Below are positions 1 through 10,264 of a DNA stretch of 36,019 nt, one piece after another. This DNA comes from Myxococcales bacterium (lineage in GTDB: Bacteria > Myxococcota > Bradymonadia > UBA7976 > UBA1532), in assembly GCA_020633515.1 (NCBI GenBank), contig JACKDM010000051.1:1-36019 (forward strand), given 5' to 3'. The notes beneath the pieces are model-generated. The model was not told the origin of the DNA, did not search any database, and saw only the letters and a program-made list of their open reading frames with translations. Positions within the stretch are counted from its first letter, which is position 1; each line of letters begins with the position of its first letter. Both the position numbers and the translations under genes were made by a program.

Positions 1-136
1 CAAAGCCCGACGGACGAGGCCCCGGGGGCAAGGCGCCGACCCGCAGTCGATGCCGGGTATCGTCTAGCCCGGGCCTAGGGTCGGCAACGCCGCCAGCCGG
101 GGCCGCGGACAAGGGCGACGGGCTCGACCACGGCGG
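1..136. other. Window start without gene
   Basis: No gene is supported in the first 136 bases. A near-palindrome CTAGCCCGGGCCTAG (about 64-78) is present, with one central mismatch pair, possibly part of a hairpin behind a gene outside the window. Confidence 0.4.
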
Positions 137-1009
137 TCAAATCAAGCTCAACTGCGGCGGCCCCGCCTCCCCGGGCCAGGGTGGCATCTCACCCACCGGC
201 GCGCCTCGGTCGAGCAGCATGCGATGGAAGCGCCGCGCGAGCAGCGGCACGTCGACGTCGCCGGGGCTGTGGATGAAGACATAGGGATCGCGCCCCTCGG
301 CGATCCAGCCGGCGACGACCTCGGCCCAGGCGGCGAGCCAGGGGCCGTTCGCGGCCGCGTCGGGGTGGGCGACGTAGCGGATGAAGGGATGGCGCGCGAG
401 CCCGATCGGGCGCACCGGCAGGTCGGGCTTCTTCTGCTGCGCCTGCCGGGTCGCCTCGTCGAGCGGCGGCGGCGCGGCGCGCAGCGGGCGGGTGTCCATC
501 ACCGCGCGGTCGACCCCGCGCTCGGCGAGGAGCGCGTCGACCGCCCGCTCGGCCGGGCCGCCGGTGAAGAACGCGGGGTGGCGCACCTCGACCGCGCGCG
601 GCAGCGTCGGCGGGAGCGCGTCGAGGAACGCGGCGAGCGTCGCGAGCCGGTCGGGGCCGAACGAGGCGGGGAGCTGCACGAACAGCGGCCCGAGCCGCCC
701 TTGGAGCGGCGCGAGCCCGTCGAGGAAGCGCCGCACCTGCGCGTCGGCGCCGGCGAGCTGGCGCTCGTGGGTGATGCCGCGGTCGAGCTTGAAGCAGAAG
801 CGGAAGTCATCGGGCACCGCCGCCGCCCAGCGCGCCGAGGTGTCGACCGTCGGCGTGCGGTAGAAGGTCGTGTTGCCTTCGACGGTGTTGAAGACACGGG
901 CGTACTGCCCGAGCCAGGTCGCCGGCTTCGCGTCGGCCGAGAAGAGGGTGCCTTGCCAGACCTTGGCGCCCCAGAGCGGCCCGCCGAGGTGGTATCGCTG
1001 GATCGTCAT
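137..1009 (-). CDS. DUF72 (YecE-like) family protein
   Basis: The 290-residue product matches the DUF72/YecE family, TIM-barrel proteins of unknown biochemical role that usually run 240-300 residues. Visible family signatures, in order, are GNTTFYRTP near residue 45, FCFKLDRGITHE near 70, LGPLFVQLPASF near 105 and a VEVRHPAFF stretch near 140. No signal peptide or membrane segment is seen, so it should be cytoplasmic. The gene ends in a GC-rich C-terminus (PPWPGEAGPPQLSLI). It is followed, 55 bases upstream in its reading direction, by the DUF434 gene on the same strand, so the two could be co-transcribed. No convincing Shine-Dalgarno sequence precedes the ATG. The family assignment is confident; the function is not known. 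Confidence 0.9.
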   Translation of the reverse strand: MTIQRYHLGGPLWGAKVWQGTLFSADAKPATWLGQYARVFNTVEGNTTFYRTPTVDTSARWAAAVPDDFRFCFKLDRGITHERQLAGADAQVRRFLDGLAPLQGRLGPLFVQLPASFGPDRLATLAAFLDALPPTLPRAVEVRHPAFFTGGPAERAVDALLAERGVDRAVMDTRPLRAAPPPLDEATRQAQQKKPDLPVRPIGLARHPFIRYVAHPDAAANGPWLAAWAEVVAGWIAEGRDPYVFIHSPGDVDVPLLARRFHRMLLDRGAPVGEMPPWPGEAGPPQLSLI

Positions 1010-1064
1010 GTCAGGAGGACGCCGCAGCGCGCGAAGGGTCGCGCCGTCTCGCGCATGATCGCTG

Positions 1065-1790
1065 TCAGCAGTCGGGCGCGAGGTCGAGCACCCAGGCGGC
1101 GGGTGCGACGCGCTCGACGGCGTGGCGGGCGAGGTCGACCCAGCCGCCGCAGCGATCGAGGATCCCCGAGTCGGCGGTCGCGACGAGCGTCGGCGCCGCC
1201 GCGAGCACCGGGTCGGGATCGGCGACGAGCTCGACCTGCCATGACAGCCCGGCCTCGGCCGCGAGCTCGGCGAGGCCGGCGGCGAGGCGGCCGCTGTTGC
1301 TCACCGGGCGGTCGAGGTACCAGATGGCACCGGCGACGCCCGCGTCGTGCAACACCGCCGCGACCGCGCGCGCCGCCGGCGCGGTCTCGGCGACCCGCCG
1401 ATAGCTGCCGTGCATGCTCGCCATGTCGCGATGGCACCCGTCGCGCCCGCGCAGGACGACGCCGCCAGCGAGCGCTGCCTCGACGGTGGTGAGCACGTTG
1501 AAGCCATCGATCGCCACGACCGCGCCGGCGAGGCCGCCGAGCGGCCGCCGCCGGGCGAGGCGATCGGCGCGCTCGGCGTCGCTGCACGTCGCCCGCAGCA
1601 CGGCGGTGCGCTGTCGCTCCCGCAGCGCGTGCCGGTCACCGACGAGCTTGAGCGCCGATGCGGTGGCATAGCCGCGCCCGAGGAGCCATGCGAGGTCGGC
1701 GACCGCCGCCCGCAAGGGCGCGAGCCACGCCGTGGAGAAGAGTTCGCTGTCTCGGGGATGAGGTCCGCGATGGGCCCGGGTGTCTGGCAT
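1065..1790 (-). CDS. DUF434/DUF5616 domain protein
   Basis: The product (about 241 residues from the chosen start) resembles the DUF434-DUF5616 architecture. An N-terminal helical part has AVADLAWLLGRGYATASALKLVGDRH and a Cys (ATCSDAE). A longer C-terminal domain has the core VVAIDGFNVLTTVEAAL, RDGCHRDMASMHGSYRR, and AIWYLDRPVSNSGRLA. Conserved Asp, Asn and Ser/Gly residues in that core would suit a nucleotide- or phosphate-handling fold, but no activity is established. The reading frame stays open upstream to 1877, yet the extra 29 residues look non-coding and the ATG at 1790 lies seven bases after a TAGGCT box, so the shorter form is preferred. It is divergent from the large secreted protein gene at 1895. 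Confidence 0.8.
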   Translation of the reverse strand: MPDTRAHRGPHPRDSELFSTAWLAPLRAAVADLAWLLGRGYATASALKLVGDRHALRERQRTAVLRATCSDAERADRLARRRPLGGLAGAVVAIDGFNVLTTVEAALAGGVVLRGRDGCHRDMASMHGSYRRVAETAPAARAVAAVLHDAGVAGAIWYLDRPVSNSGRLAAGLAELAAEAGLSWQVELVADPDPVLAAAPTLVATADSGILDRCGGWVDLARHAVERVAPAAWVLDLAPDC

Positions 1791-1797
1791 GCACGGG

Positions 1798-1827
1798 AGC
1801 CTACCGCGAGCGGCGCCACCCGAATAA
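1798..1827 (-). promoter_or_regulatory. Putative promoter of the DUF434 gene (leaderless)
   Basis: On the minus strand a TTATTC box (1822-1827) is followed after 18 bases by TAGGCT (1798-1803), and the ATG starts only seven bases further on. The transcript would therefore start at or next to the start codon. The -35 match is weak, but the -10 spacing to the ATG is shared with the genes starting at 7750/7795, 25275 and 34626. Confidence 0.4.
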
Positions 1828-1894
1828 GGATAAAGTCTGTTGATCTGGCCTCGGGAAAAGTCGAGCTTTGTAAGCAATCCAACCAGGGGTAATT

Positions 1895-4942
<3,048 letters not shown>

Positions 4943-5334
4943 GCGCGGGGCCGCAGCCATCCGAGCCGCGGCCGCCGTCCTCTGCCCCCCGACGCTGCTC
5001 CCCCCTCGCGCACCGCGCCGCAGCCTCCCCGGCCCAGCCTCCACTGCCTCCCGGCGCCTGCCTCCCGCCCCTCACCCACCACAGCCAAACCCATCCCCCA
5101 TCGAAAGAATCCACCGACCCGCCGCCGGAGTCACCCGCCCGTCCGCGCCGCTCGCGACCGCCGAGGCATCGGGGAATCCACCCGGCGTGACACCCGTTCA
5201 CTTCCAGATCACACCGGTGGGAGCGCCCGCAGCGCAAAAATATGCTTGCAACCCATCACCGCCGAATGCATCTTGTCAGTGGAAGCCACACCTCTCGGTG
5301 ACTTTAAGTTCGAAGAAGACGAAACCGGCTCCGA

Positions 5335-5356
5335 GAGATGGGCATCTCGTCCCATC
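5335..5356. repeat. Overlapping inverted repeats, candidate operator
   Basis: GAGATG-GG-CATCTC (5335-5348) is a perfect 6-base inverted repeat. It overlaps GATGGG (5337-5342) pairing with CCCATC (5351-5356) across eight bases. Such nested palindromes in front of a gene suit a dimeric regulator site. No regulator is identified. Confidence 0.4.
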
Positions 5357-5429
5357 GCGAAGAGCCCACTGAGATTCGCCGACTTCCCGGTGAGTCATTG
5401 ATTGTCAGAAGGACTTGACCTCATTCGCC

Positions 5430-5442
5430 GGTTCGTCGAACC
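5430..5442. repeat. Palindrome GGTTCG-T-CGAACC, candidate operator
   Basis: A perfect 6+6 inverted repeat with a single central base lies 72 bases before the ATG at 5514. A TTGACC box just before it (about 5415) could be a -35 element, which would put the palindrome in the promoter spacer. This is inference only. Confidence 0.4.
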
Positions 5443-5513
5443 TGTCGCCGCCGTCGACGCTGGAGCGGCGAACACGGCAACGAGGTCATAACTCCCCCTG
5501 GAGAACACACACG

Positions 5514-7067
5514 ATGGCGGTCACCATCCAGATCGACATGGAGAGGCTCAACGAGCCCGCAATCGCCAAGGCCCTCGCCAACTTGCTGTTGGCGATGGGC
5601 GGCGTTGCCACCACCCAGGCCAAACCCGCGGAGGCACCCGCGGCGAGTGAGGCACCCACCGCGCCGTCGGCGCCGGCGGCCCCCGCAGTGAGCGAGGCTC
5701 CCGCGGCGCCCAAGGCTCCCACCCGCACCCGCGCCGCCGAGGCCCCCAAGGCCGAGGCGCCCGCCGAGGCTCCCAAGGCCGCGGCGCCCGCCGCCGAGGC
5801 TCCCAAGGCCGAGGCACCCGCGGGCGGGGACGACATGGCCGAGCGCTACCGCGAGTTCGTCGCCAACCTCCCCGAGCGTTCGCGCAAGTTCCTCGAGCTC
5901 GTCAAGCGCAAGGGCATCGTCACCATCGAAGACGCGATGAACGAGCTCGACATCTCGGTGCCCAAGGCGATGGGTGGCATCACCGGCTCGATCGGCCGGT
6001 GGGCGCCCGTGCGCGGCGTGCCGGTGCCCTACGAGGCGACCACCCGCGACGGTGAGCGCATCTGGCGCTGGCTCGGCTCGCCGGTCGACGATGACACCGG
6101 GGCGAGCGCGCCCGCCGCGCCCGCGGCGGCCGAAGAGGCGCCCGCGCCTGCCAAGGCCAGCAAGGGTCGTGGCAAGGGCAAGGCCGGCAAGAAGGAGAAG
6201 GCTCCCGCCGGTCGCAAGGGTCGCGCCGCCAAGGCGTCGCCCGCCGAGCCCGCCGCGGCGCCCGCCGCGCCGGCCGACGACGCCGACGCCGGCGCGCGCT
6301 ACCGCGAGTTCCTCGCCAACCTGCCCGAGCGCAGCCAGAAGTTCATCGATCTGGTCCGCGACCGCGGCCAGCTCACCATCACCGAAGCGATGGATGCCCT
6401 CGGCATCGACGTCCCCAAGGCGATGGGTGGCATCACCGGCTCGATCGGTCGGTGGGCGCCCGTGCGCGGCGTGCCCATCCCCTACGAGGCGACCACCATC
6501 GAAGGCGAGCGCGCGTGGAAGTGGGTCGGCGGACCGGGCACCGGCAAGGCGGGTGCCTCCCCAAAAGCTGAAGCGCCTGCGGGGGTGACGCCGAACGCGG
6601 CGGCCCCTGTGGGCGCGAAGCAGACTTCGTCCGTGACCGAGCAGAAGACCGAGCAGACGATGGCGCCCGATCCGGCCAAGGTCGAAGCGTTGATCGAAGC
6701 GTTGCCCGAGCGTTCGGCGCTGTTCGTGCGCACCCTGCGCCAGCGGGGGGTGCTGACCATGCCCGAGGTGCTCGAGCGATTCAGCCTCGCCAAGGCGCGC
6801 GCGGTGGGTGGGATCATCGATCCGATCCAGCGCGCCTGCGAGGAGCTCGGCATGGAGGTCCCGTTCAACTCGACCTTCGCACCCACGGGTGACAAGGCGT
6901 GGGTCTGGCCCGGCAGTGAGATCCGCCGGTCCGAGCCCGAGCCGCTGACGCTCCCGAGCTTCGAAGCCACGTCGGCCGCGCCGGCGATGGCAGACGAAGA
7001 GGGTGACGCCGAGCGCGGTCGTGAGGCCGCGCGGCCCGGGGTCCGGGTCCGGCGTCGCGGGAGCTGA
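5514..7067 (+). CDS. Unrecognised protein with three copies of an approx. 80-residue domain and a Lys/Ala-rich linker
   Basis: I do not recognise the family. The 517-residue protein has a short N-terminal helix (TIQIDMERLNEPAIAKALANLL), an Ala/Pro/Glu-rich linker (about 36-105), domain 1 (108-188), an Ala/Pro/Lys-rich linker (190-258), domain 2 (261-340) and a diverged domain 3 (386-467). Each domain has the pattern LPERSxxF, a helix ending in RG, a second helix, a GGI segment, then a VPY/VPF turn and a terminal WxW. This could be a winged-helix-like DNA-binding unit, but that is a guess from helix and strand order. Domains 1 and 2 are nearly identical in their second half, also at DNA level (5961-6044 and 6414-6497, four mismatches in 84). 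The linker around 215-240 has basic Lys-Gly-Lys-Ala stretches like those in histone H1-like tails, which supports binding to DNA. The ATG at 5514 was chosen because GGAGA lies before it. A stem-loop follows the stop. Confidence 0.8.
   Translation: MAVTIQIDMERLNEPAIAKALANLLLAMGGVATTQAKPAEAPAASEAPTAPSAPAAPAVSEAPAAPKAPTRTRAAEAPKAEAPAEAPKAAAPAAEAPKAEAPAGGDDMAERYREFVANLPERSRKFLELVKRKGIVTIEDAMNELDISVPKAMGGITGSIGRWAPVRGVPVPYEATTRDGERIWRWLGSPVDDDTGASAPAAPAAAEEAPAPAKASKGRGKGKAGKKEKAPAGRKGRAAKASPAEPAAAPAAPADDADAGARYREFLANLPERSQKFIDLVRDRGQLTITEAMDALGIDVPKAMGGITGSIGRWAPVRGVPIPYEATTIEGERAWKWVGGPGTGKAGASPKAEAPAGVTPNAAAPVGAKQTSSVTEQKTEQTMAPDPAKVEALIEALPERSALFVRTLRQRGVLTMPEVLERFSLAKARAVGGIIDPIQRACEELGMEVPFNSTFAPTGDKAWVWPGSEIRRSEPEPLTLPSFEATSAAPAMADEEGDAERGREAARPGVRVRRRGS
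5961..6497 (+). repeat. Direct repeat, 84 bases, copies at 5961-6044 and 6414-6497
   Basis: Two in-frame copies inside the triple-domain gene differ at four positions, three of them clustered in the codons for Val-Pro versus Ile-Pro. The linker between the copies has diverged while these copies have not, which suggests a recent duplication, gene conversion or strong selection on this segment. Confidence 0.8.
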
Positions 7068-7085
7068 CAGGCACCGTCCGTCGAA

Positions 7086-7121
7086 CCGCGTGCGTCGGCT
7101 TTGCCCGGTCGACGCACGCGG
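7086..7121 (+). terminator. Stem-loop downstream of the triple-domain gene
   Basis: A perfect 12-base stem (CCGCGTGCGTCG at 7086-7097 with its complement at 7110-7121) encloses a 12-base loop, starting 19 bases after the stop codon at 7067. There is no long T-run, only GGTTCTCC, so it may be a terminator without a strong U-tract or an mRNA-stabilising hairpin. It separates this gene from the one at 7181. Confidence 0.6.
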
Positions 7122-7180
7122 GGTTCTCCATCTCAGCGCGACATGCGCTCCCCTCCCCCTCCCTCGAAGCGATCCCCGCC

Positions 7181-7726
7181 ATGATCGACGCGCCGTCGCT
7201 CTACCAGCCGTTCTACTGCGAAGAGAACATCTGGCACCTCGCGGGTCGCTTCGCAGCCGATGACGCGCGGGTCGTCTTCATCAGCAACCCATCGCGCCAG
7301 TGCCTTCTGCTCGGTCAGCGCGCCGGCGGCGAGTCGGCGGGCGAGGTCGTGTGGGATTACCACGTCGTGCTCTTCGCTCGCGACGTCGAAGGCTGGCAGG
7401 TGTGGGATCTCGACTGCACCGCCGGGGCGCCGCTGCCGGCGCGGCGGTGGGTCGATGGCACCTTCGCGCTCGTCGGCCACACCCCGTCGGCGTTCGATCC
7501 GATGTTTCGGGTGATCGACGCGGCGACCTTCGTCGCGCGCTTCGCGAGCGACCGCCGACACATGCGCGCCGCCGCCGGTGGCTGGCAGGCGCCTCCGCCG
7601 CCGTGGCCGCCGATCGGCGATGGCTTCAACCTCATGCGCTGGGTCGATCTCGATGATCGGTCGATGCCGGGTGAGATCGTCGATCTCGCCGGGCTGCGCG
7701 CGCGCTTCGGCCTTGGCCCGACCTGA
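7181..7726 (+). CDS. Protein N-terminal glutamine amidohydrolase (NTAQ1/WDYHV family)
   Basis: The 181-residue product belongs to the WDYHV family, enzymes that deamidate an N-terminal Gln on proteins to Glu; in eukaryotes this feeds the Arg/N-degron pathway. The catalytic triad is visible: Cys13 in FYCEENIW, His61 in the signature VWDYHVVLF, and Asp76 in WDLDC. The spacing of these residues agrees with the human enzyme (Cys28, His81, Asp97, from memory). The protein is about the family's usual length, has no signal peptide and should act in the cytoplasm. A bacterial homologue is unusual, because the eukaryotic next step (an arginyltransferase) is not seen here. A bacterial leucyl transferase acting on Asp/Glu (Bpt type) elsewhere in the genome could be the partner; that is inference. 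The start follows CCCCGCC, without a strong ribosome binding site. Confidence 0.9.
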   Translation: MIDAPSLYQPFYCEENIWHLAGRFAADDARVVFISNPSRQCLLLGQRAGGESAGEVVWDYHVVLFARDVEGWQVWDLDCTAGAPLPARRWVDGTFALVGHTPSAFDPMFRVIDAATFVARFASDRRHMRAAAGGWQAPPPPWPPIGDGFNLMRWVDLDDRSMPGEIVDLAGLRARFGLGPT

Positions 7727-7794
7727 AGGGCTGGCGTAGAGATCCCGAGATGGGTTCGGCGCCGCGAGCGCGATCCCTGGCAGAGCAGGTGACG

Positions 7795-9219
7795 ATGGCG
7801 ACACTCATCCTGGCCGACCGAGCGGTGCTCGGCGGCGACACCCTCCGCGTCGAGCCGGCGGTGGTGACCGTCGACGGCGCGTGCATCACCGCGGTCGCGC
7901 CCCTCGACCGCGCCGCGCCGCCGGTGCCCGGGCCCGGCGACACCCTCGTCGACGTCGGCGGGCGGCTCTTGACCCCGGCGTTCGTCAACGGCCACACCCA
8001 CCTCGCGATGTCGGCGCTGCGCGGCGTCGGGCTCGACGCGATGGAGGGCAACATCATCGAGGAGATCTACTTCCGCATCGAGGGCGCGCTCACCGCCGAC
8101 GACGTGCGCGCCTTCACCCGGATCGGCGCCTGCGAGAGCCTGCTCGCCGGCGTGGGCGCGGTGTGGGACCACTACTACCACGGCGAGGCGGTCGCGGCGG
8201 CGCTCGTCGAGGTCGGGCTCGGCGGGGTCGTCGCGCCGACGTTGCAGGATCTCGCGGGGCCCGGCGTGCCGGCGCTCGAAGACCAGCTCGCGGCGACCGA
8301 GCGGATCGCCAAGGACCGGGCGCTCGCCGAGGCCGGCGTCTTCGCCGCGCTCGGCCCGCACGCGACCGACACCGTCAGCGGCGCGCTGTGGGGCCGCATC
8401 AACACCGTCGCCGACGCGCTCGAGCTCCCGATCCATGCCCACGTCGCGCAGTCGATCGAGGAGTACGGCCGCGCGGTCGAGCGCCATGGCTGCACCCCGA
8501 TCGCGTGGCTCGAGCGCCTCGGCGTGCTCGACGCCGGCCCGGCGATGCTGCTCGTGCACGGGCTGTATGCGACCCACGCCGACGTGCAGCGCCTGCGCCC
8601 GCCGCGCAACACGCTCGCCTACTGCCCGTTCTCGCAGGTGCAGTTCGGCTTCCCGGCCGCGGTCGAGGGCTGGTGGAAGGCCGGGCTGCCGTTCGTGATC
8701 GGCACCGACTGCGGCGCCTGCAACGACTCGATGAGCCCCCAGCAGGAGCTGCGGCTGCTCGCGTGCGGGCGAGCGTTTGCGGTGACGCCCTCGGAGGCCG
8801 GCGTGCGCTTCCGCGGCACCGGCGACCCCGACGACGCGCGCGCGCTCGACGCGATCCGGCGCACGACGCGCGAGGAGCGGGCGGCGCTGGCCGATCCGGC
8901 GACGCTGCTCGGCACGGTGTGGCGGGTGCCGGGGCGGCTGCATCCCCGGCTGCGGGCGGGCGTGATCGAGCCGGGCGCGCGGGCCAACCTCTGCGTGTGG
9001 GACGCCGATCACCCGGCGTGGTGGCCGACGACGGCGCCGCTGCGCACGCTGACGATGGGCGACGTGAGCGGCGCCTTGTGGGGCCTGTGCGTCAACGGGC
9101 GCTGGATCGGCGAGCGCGGCGCGATGCAGGCGAGCCTGATCGGCAGCGACGACTGGCGCGAGATCCGCGCCGAGGCCGAGGGGCGGCTGCGGGCGCTGTT
9201 CGCGCGGGCGGGGATCTGA
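7795..9219 (+). CDS. Amidohydrolase of the ATZ/TRZ/SsnA deaminase clade
   Basis: The 474-residue product is a metal-dependent amidohydrolase. After an N-terminal beta domain (ILADRAVLGG, LVDVGGRLLTPAF) come the metal ligands His67 and His69 in FVNGHTHLAM, a His in LPIHAHVAQS, a His in MLLVHGLYA and an Asp in IGTDCGACNDSM. This order is that of the clade containing S-adenosylhomocysteine/methylthioadenosine, guanine, 8-oxoguanine and triazine deaminases. The substrate cannot be named from sequence. The ATG at 7795 fits the family's usual N-terminus. A second in-frame ATG at 7750 lies seven bases after a TAGAGA box that has TTGGCC 18 bases further up, so translation of a leaderless mRNA from 7750 (15 extra residues) is a real alternative. 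The gene converges with the lipoprotein gene ending at 9227, only seven bases away. Confidence 0.85.
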   Translation: MATLILADRAVLGGDTLRVEPAVVTVDGACITAVAPLDRAAPPVPGPGDTLVDVGGRLLTPAFVNGHTHLAMSALRGVGLDAMEGNIIEEIYFRIEGALTADDVRAFTRIGACESLLAGVGAVWDHYYHGEAVAAALVEVGLGGVVAPTLQDLAGPGVPALEDQLAATERIAKDRALAEAGVFAALGPHATDTVSGALWGRINTVADALELPIHAHVAQSIEEYGRAVERHGCTPIAWLERLGVLDAGPAMLLVHGLYATHADVQRLRPPRNTLAYCPFSQVQFGFPAAVEGWWKAGLPFVIGTDCGACNDSMSPQQELRLLACGRAFAVTPSEAGVRFRGTGDPDDARALDAIRRTTREERAALADPATLLGTVWRVPGRLHPRLRAGVIEPGARANLCVWDADHPAWWPTTAPLRTLTMGDVSGALWGLCVNGRWIGERGAMQASLIGSDDWREIRAEAEGRLRALFARAGI

Positions 9220-9226
9220 CCGCCGA

Positions 9227-10099
9227 TCAGCCCGGCGGCGGCGCGCCCTGCGCGATCCAGGCGCGCAGCAGGCGGTAGCGGGGATCGTCGAGCCCGGTGA
9301 AGACCTGCGGGTGTGCCTGCTGGCGGCCGAAGTCGCCGAGTCCGTAGCGCAACAGCGTGCTCTGGTCGGGGTCGTCGCGGTCGACGTACCGCTCGATCGC
9401 CGCCGCGACGCTGTCGACCTCGGCGGCGCTCGGCGTGCGGTCGTTGACGATCTGCCAGCTCCGGCCGCCGTCGAGCGCGTGGCAGCAGCCGCAGTGACCG
9501 ATGACGCGGGGCACGATGATGTCGCGGGTGACCGCCGCGTAGCCCTCGGCCTGGATCCGCGCGAGATCGGCGCGCTCGCGGTCGGGGAGCGGGGTGTCGG
9601 GCGGCGGCGCCGCGGCGGGCGCGGGGTACTCGGCGGGCGGGCTCGCGGGCAGCTCGTCGTAGGCCATCGTCGCCCACCGCGCGAGGAGCTGGTACTGCGG
9701 CTGCTCGACGTCGGCGTAGATGCCCGGGTGCACGTAGCCGCAGGTCGCGAGCCCGTAGCCACCGGCCGCCGGGTAGCCGCCGAACGGGTCGTAGAGCCAT
9801 TGCCGCAAGAGGCGCAGGCTCTCTTCGAAGGCTTGGGGATCACCGAAGCGATGGTCGTAGGTCCACGGGCGATCGGTCCCGGGTCCGTGGCAGTTGCAGC
9901 CGGTCTCGATGACGACGGCGACCTGATCGACGTAGGCGGCGCGGGCGTCGCCGACCGGCACCGGATCGGCGCAGCGGGTCGAGACGCAGTACTGGCCGGT
10001 GGGGCACTCGGAGTCGGCGATGCACTCCACCGGATCGCCGCAGGCGGCGAGGGTGAGGGCGGCGAGCAGCGCGAGCGCCGGGCGGTGAGCGAAGGACAC
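9227..10099 (-). CDS. Lipoprotein with two c-type-cytochrome-like half domains
   Basis: The 290-residue product has a signal peptide ending in a lipobox (TLAAC, Cys20), then a Cys-rich segment (CIADSECPTGQYCVSTRC). The remainder looks like an ancient duplication. The first half has ETGCNCHGPGTDRPW and later VHPGIYADVEQPQYQLLARW. The second has GHCGCCHALDGGRSW and later HPQVFTGLDDPRYRLLRAW. The second half has a canonical CxxCH heme-binding motif (CGCCH), while the first has only CxCH, so it may bind heme poorly or not at all. The pattern is reminiscent of planctomycete-type cytochrome C domains seen in outer-surface proteins. It would be anchored to a membrane facing the periplasm or outside. 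It lies last in a run of minus-strand lipoprotein genes behind the ECF sigma gene. Heme binding is plausible, not shown. Confidence 0.75.
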   Translation of the reverse strand: MSFAHRPALALLAALTLAACGDPVECIADSECPTGQYCVSTRCADPVPVGDARAAYVDQVAVVIETGCNCHGPGTDRPWTYDHRFGDPQAFEESLRLLRQWLYDPFGGYPAAGGYGLATCGYVHPGIYADVEQPQYQLLARWATMAYDELPASPPAEYPAPAAAPPPDTPLPDRERADLARIQAEGYAAVTRDIIVPRVIGHCGCCHALDGGRSWQIVNDRTPSAAEVDSVAAAIERYVDRDDPDQSTLLRYGLGDFGRQQAHPQVFTGLDDPRYRLLRAWIAQGAPPPG

Positions 10100-10264
10100 G
10101 GCAGCTCCTGAGTCGGTGTCGCCGCGATCTCACCGCGAAGGGCGGGGCGAAGTCAAAGGCACTGGCAGGAAACGGCTCGACCACCGCGCGTGGCATCACC
10201 CGCCGCGGGCGCGTGCGCTCGACGGCTCCGAGCGCCGCGACGCTCAGCGTGACCCCGCCGATCG

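Larger units (their letters stand above)
4943..5513. other. 570-base intergenic region: C-rich tract and AT-richer promoter region
   Basis: No gene is supported here. The first half (about 4970-5200) is strongly C-rich and G-poor on the plus strand, as expected of a Rho utilisation region behind the large gene. The second half (about 5230-5420) is clearly AT-richer than the rest of the window and carries inverted repeats, so it probably holds the promoter of the gene at 5514. An open frame continues from 5415 into that gene, but it has no good ribosome binding site and its extra 33 residues look non-coding. Confidence 0.6.

Noticed and set aside
5415..5513. N-terminal extension of the triple-domain protein from 5415.
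   Set aside because: No ribosome binding site; the palindromic candidate operator lies inside; and MAVTIQIDMERL from 5514 looks like the true N-terminus after GGAGA.
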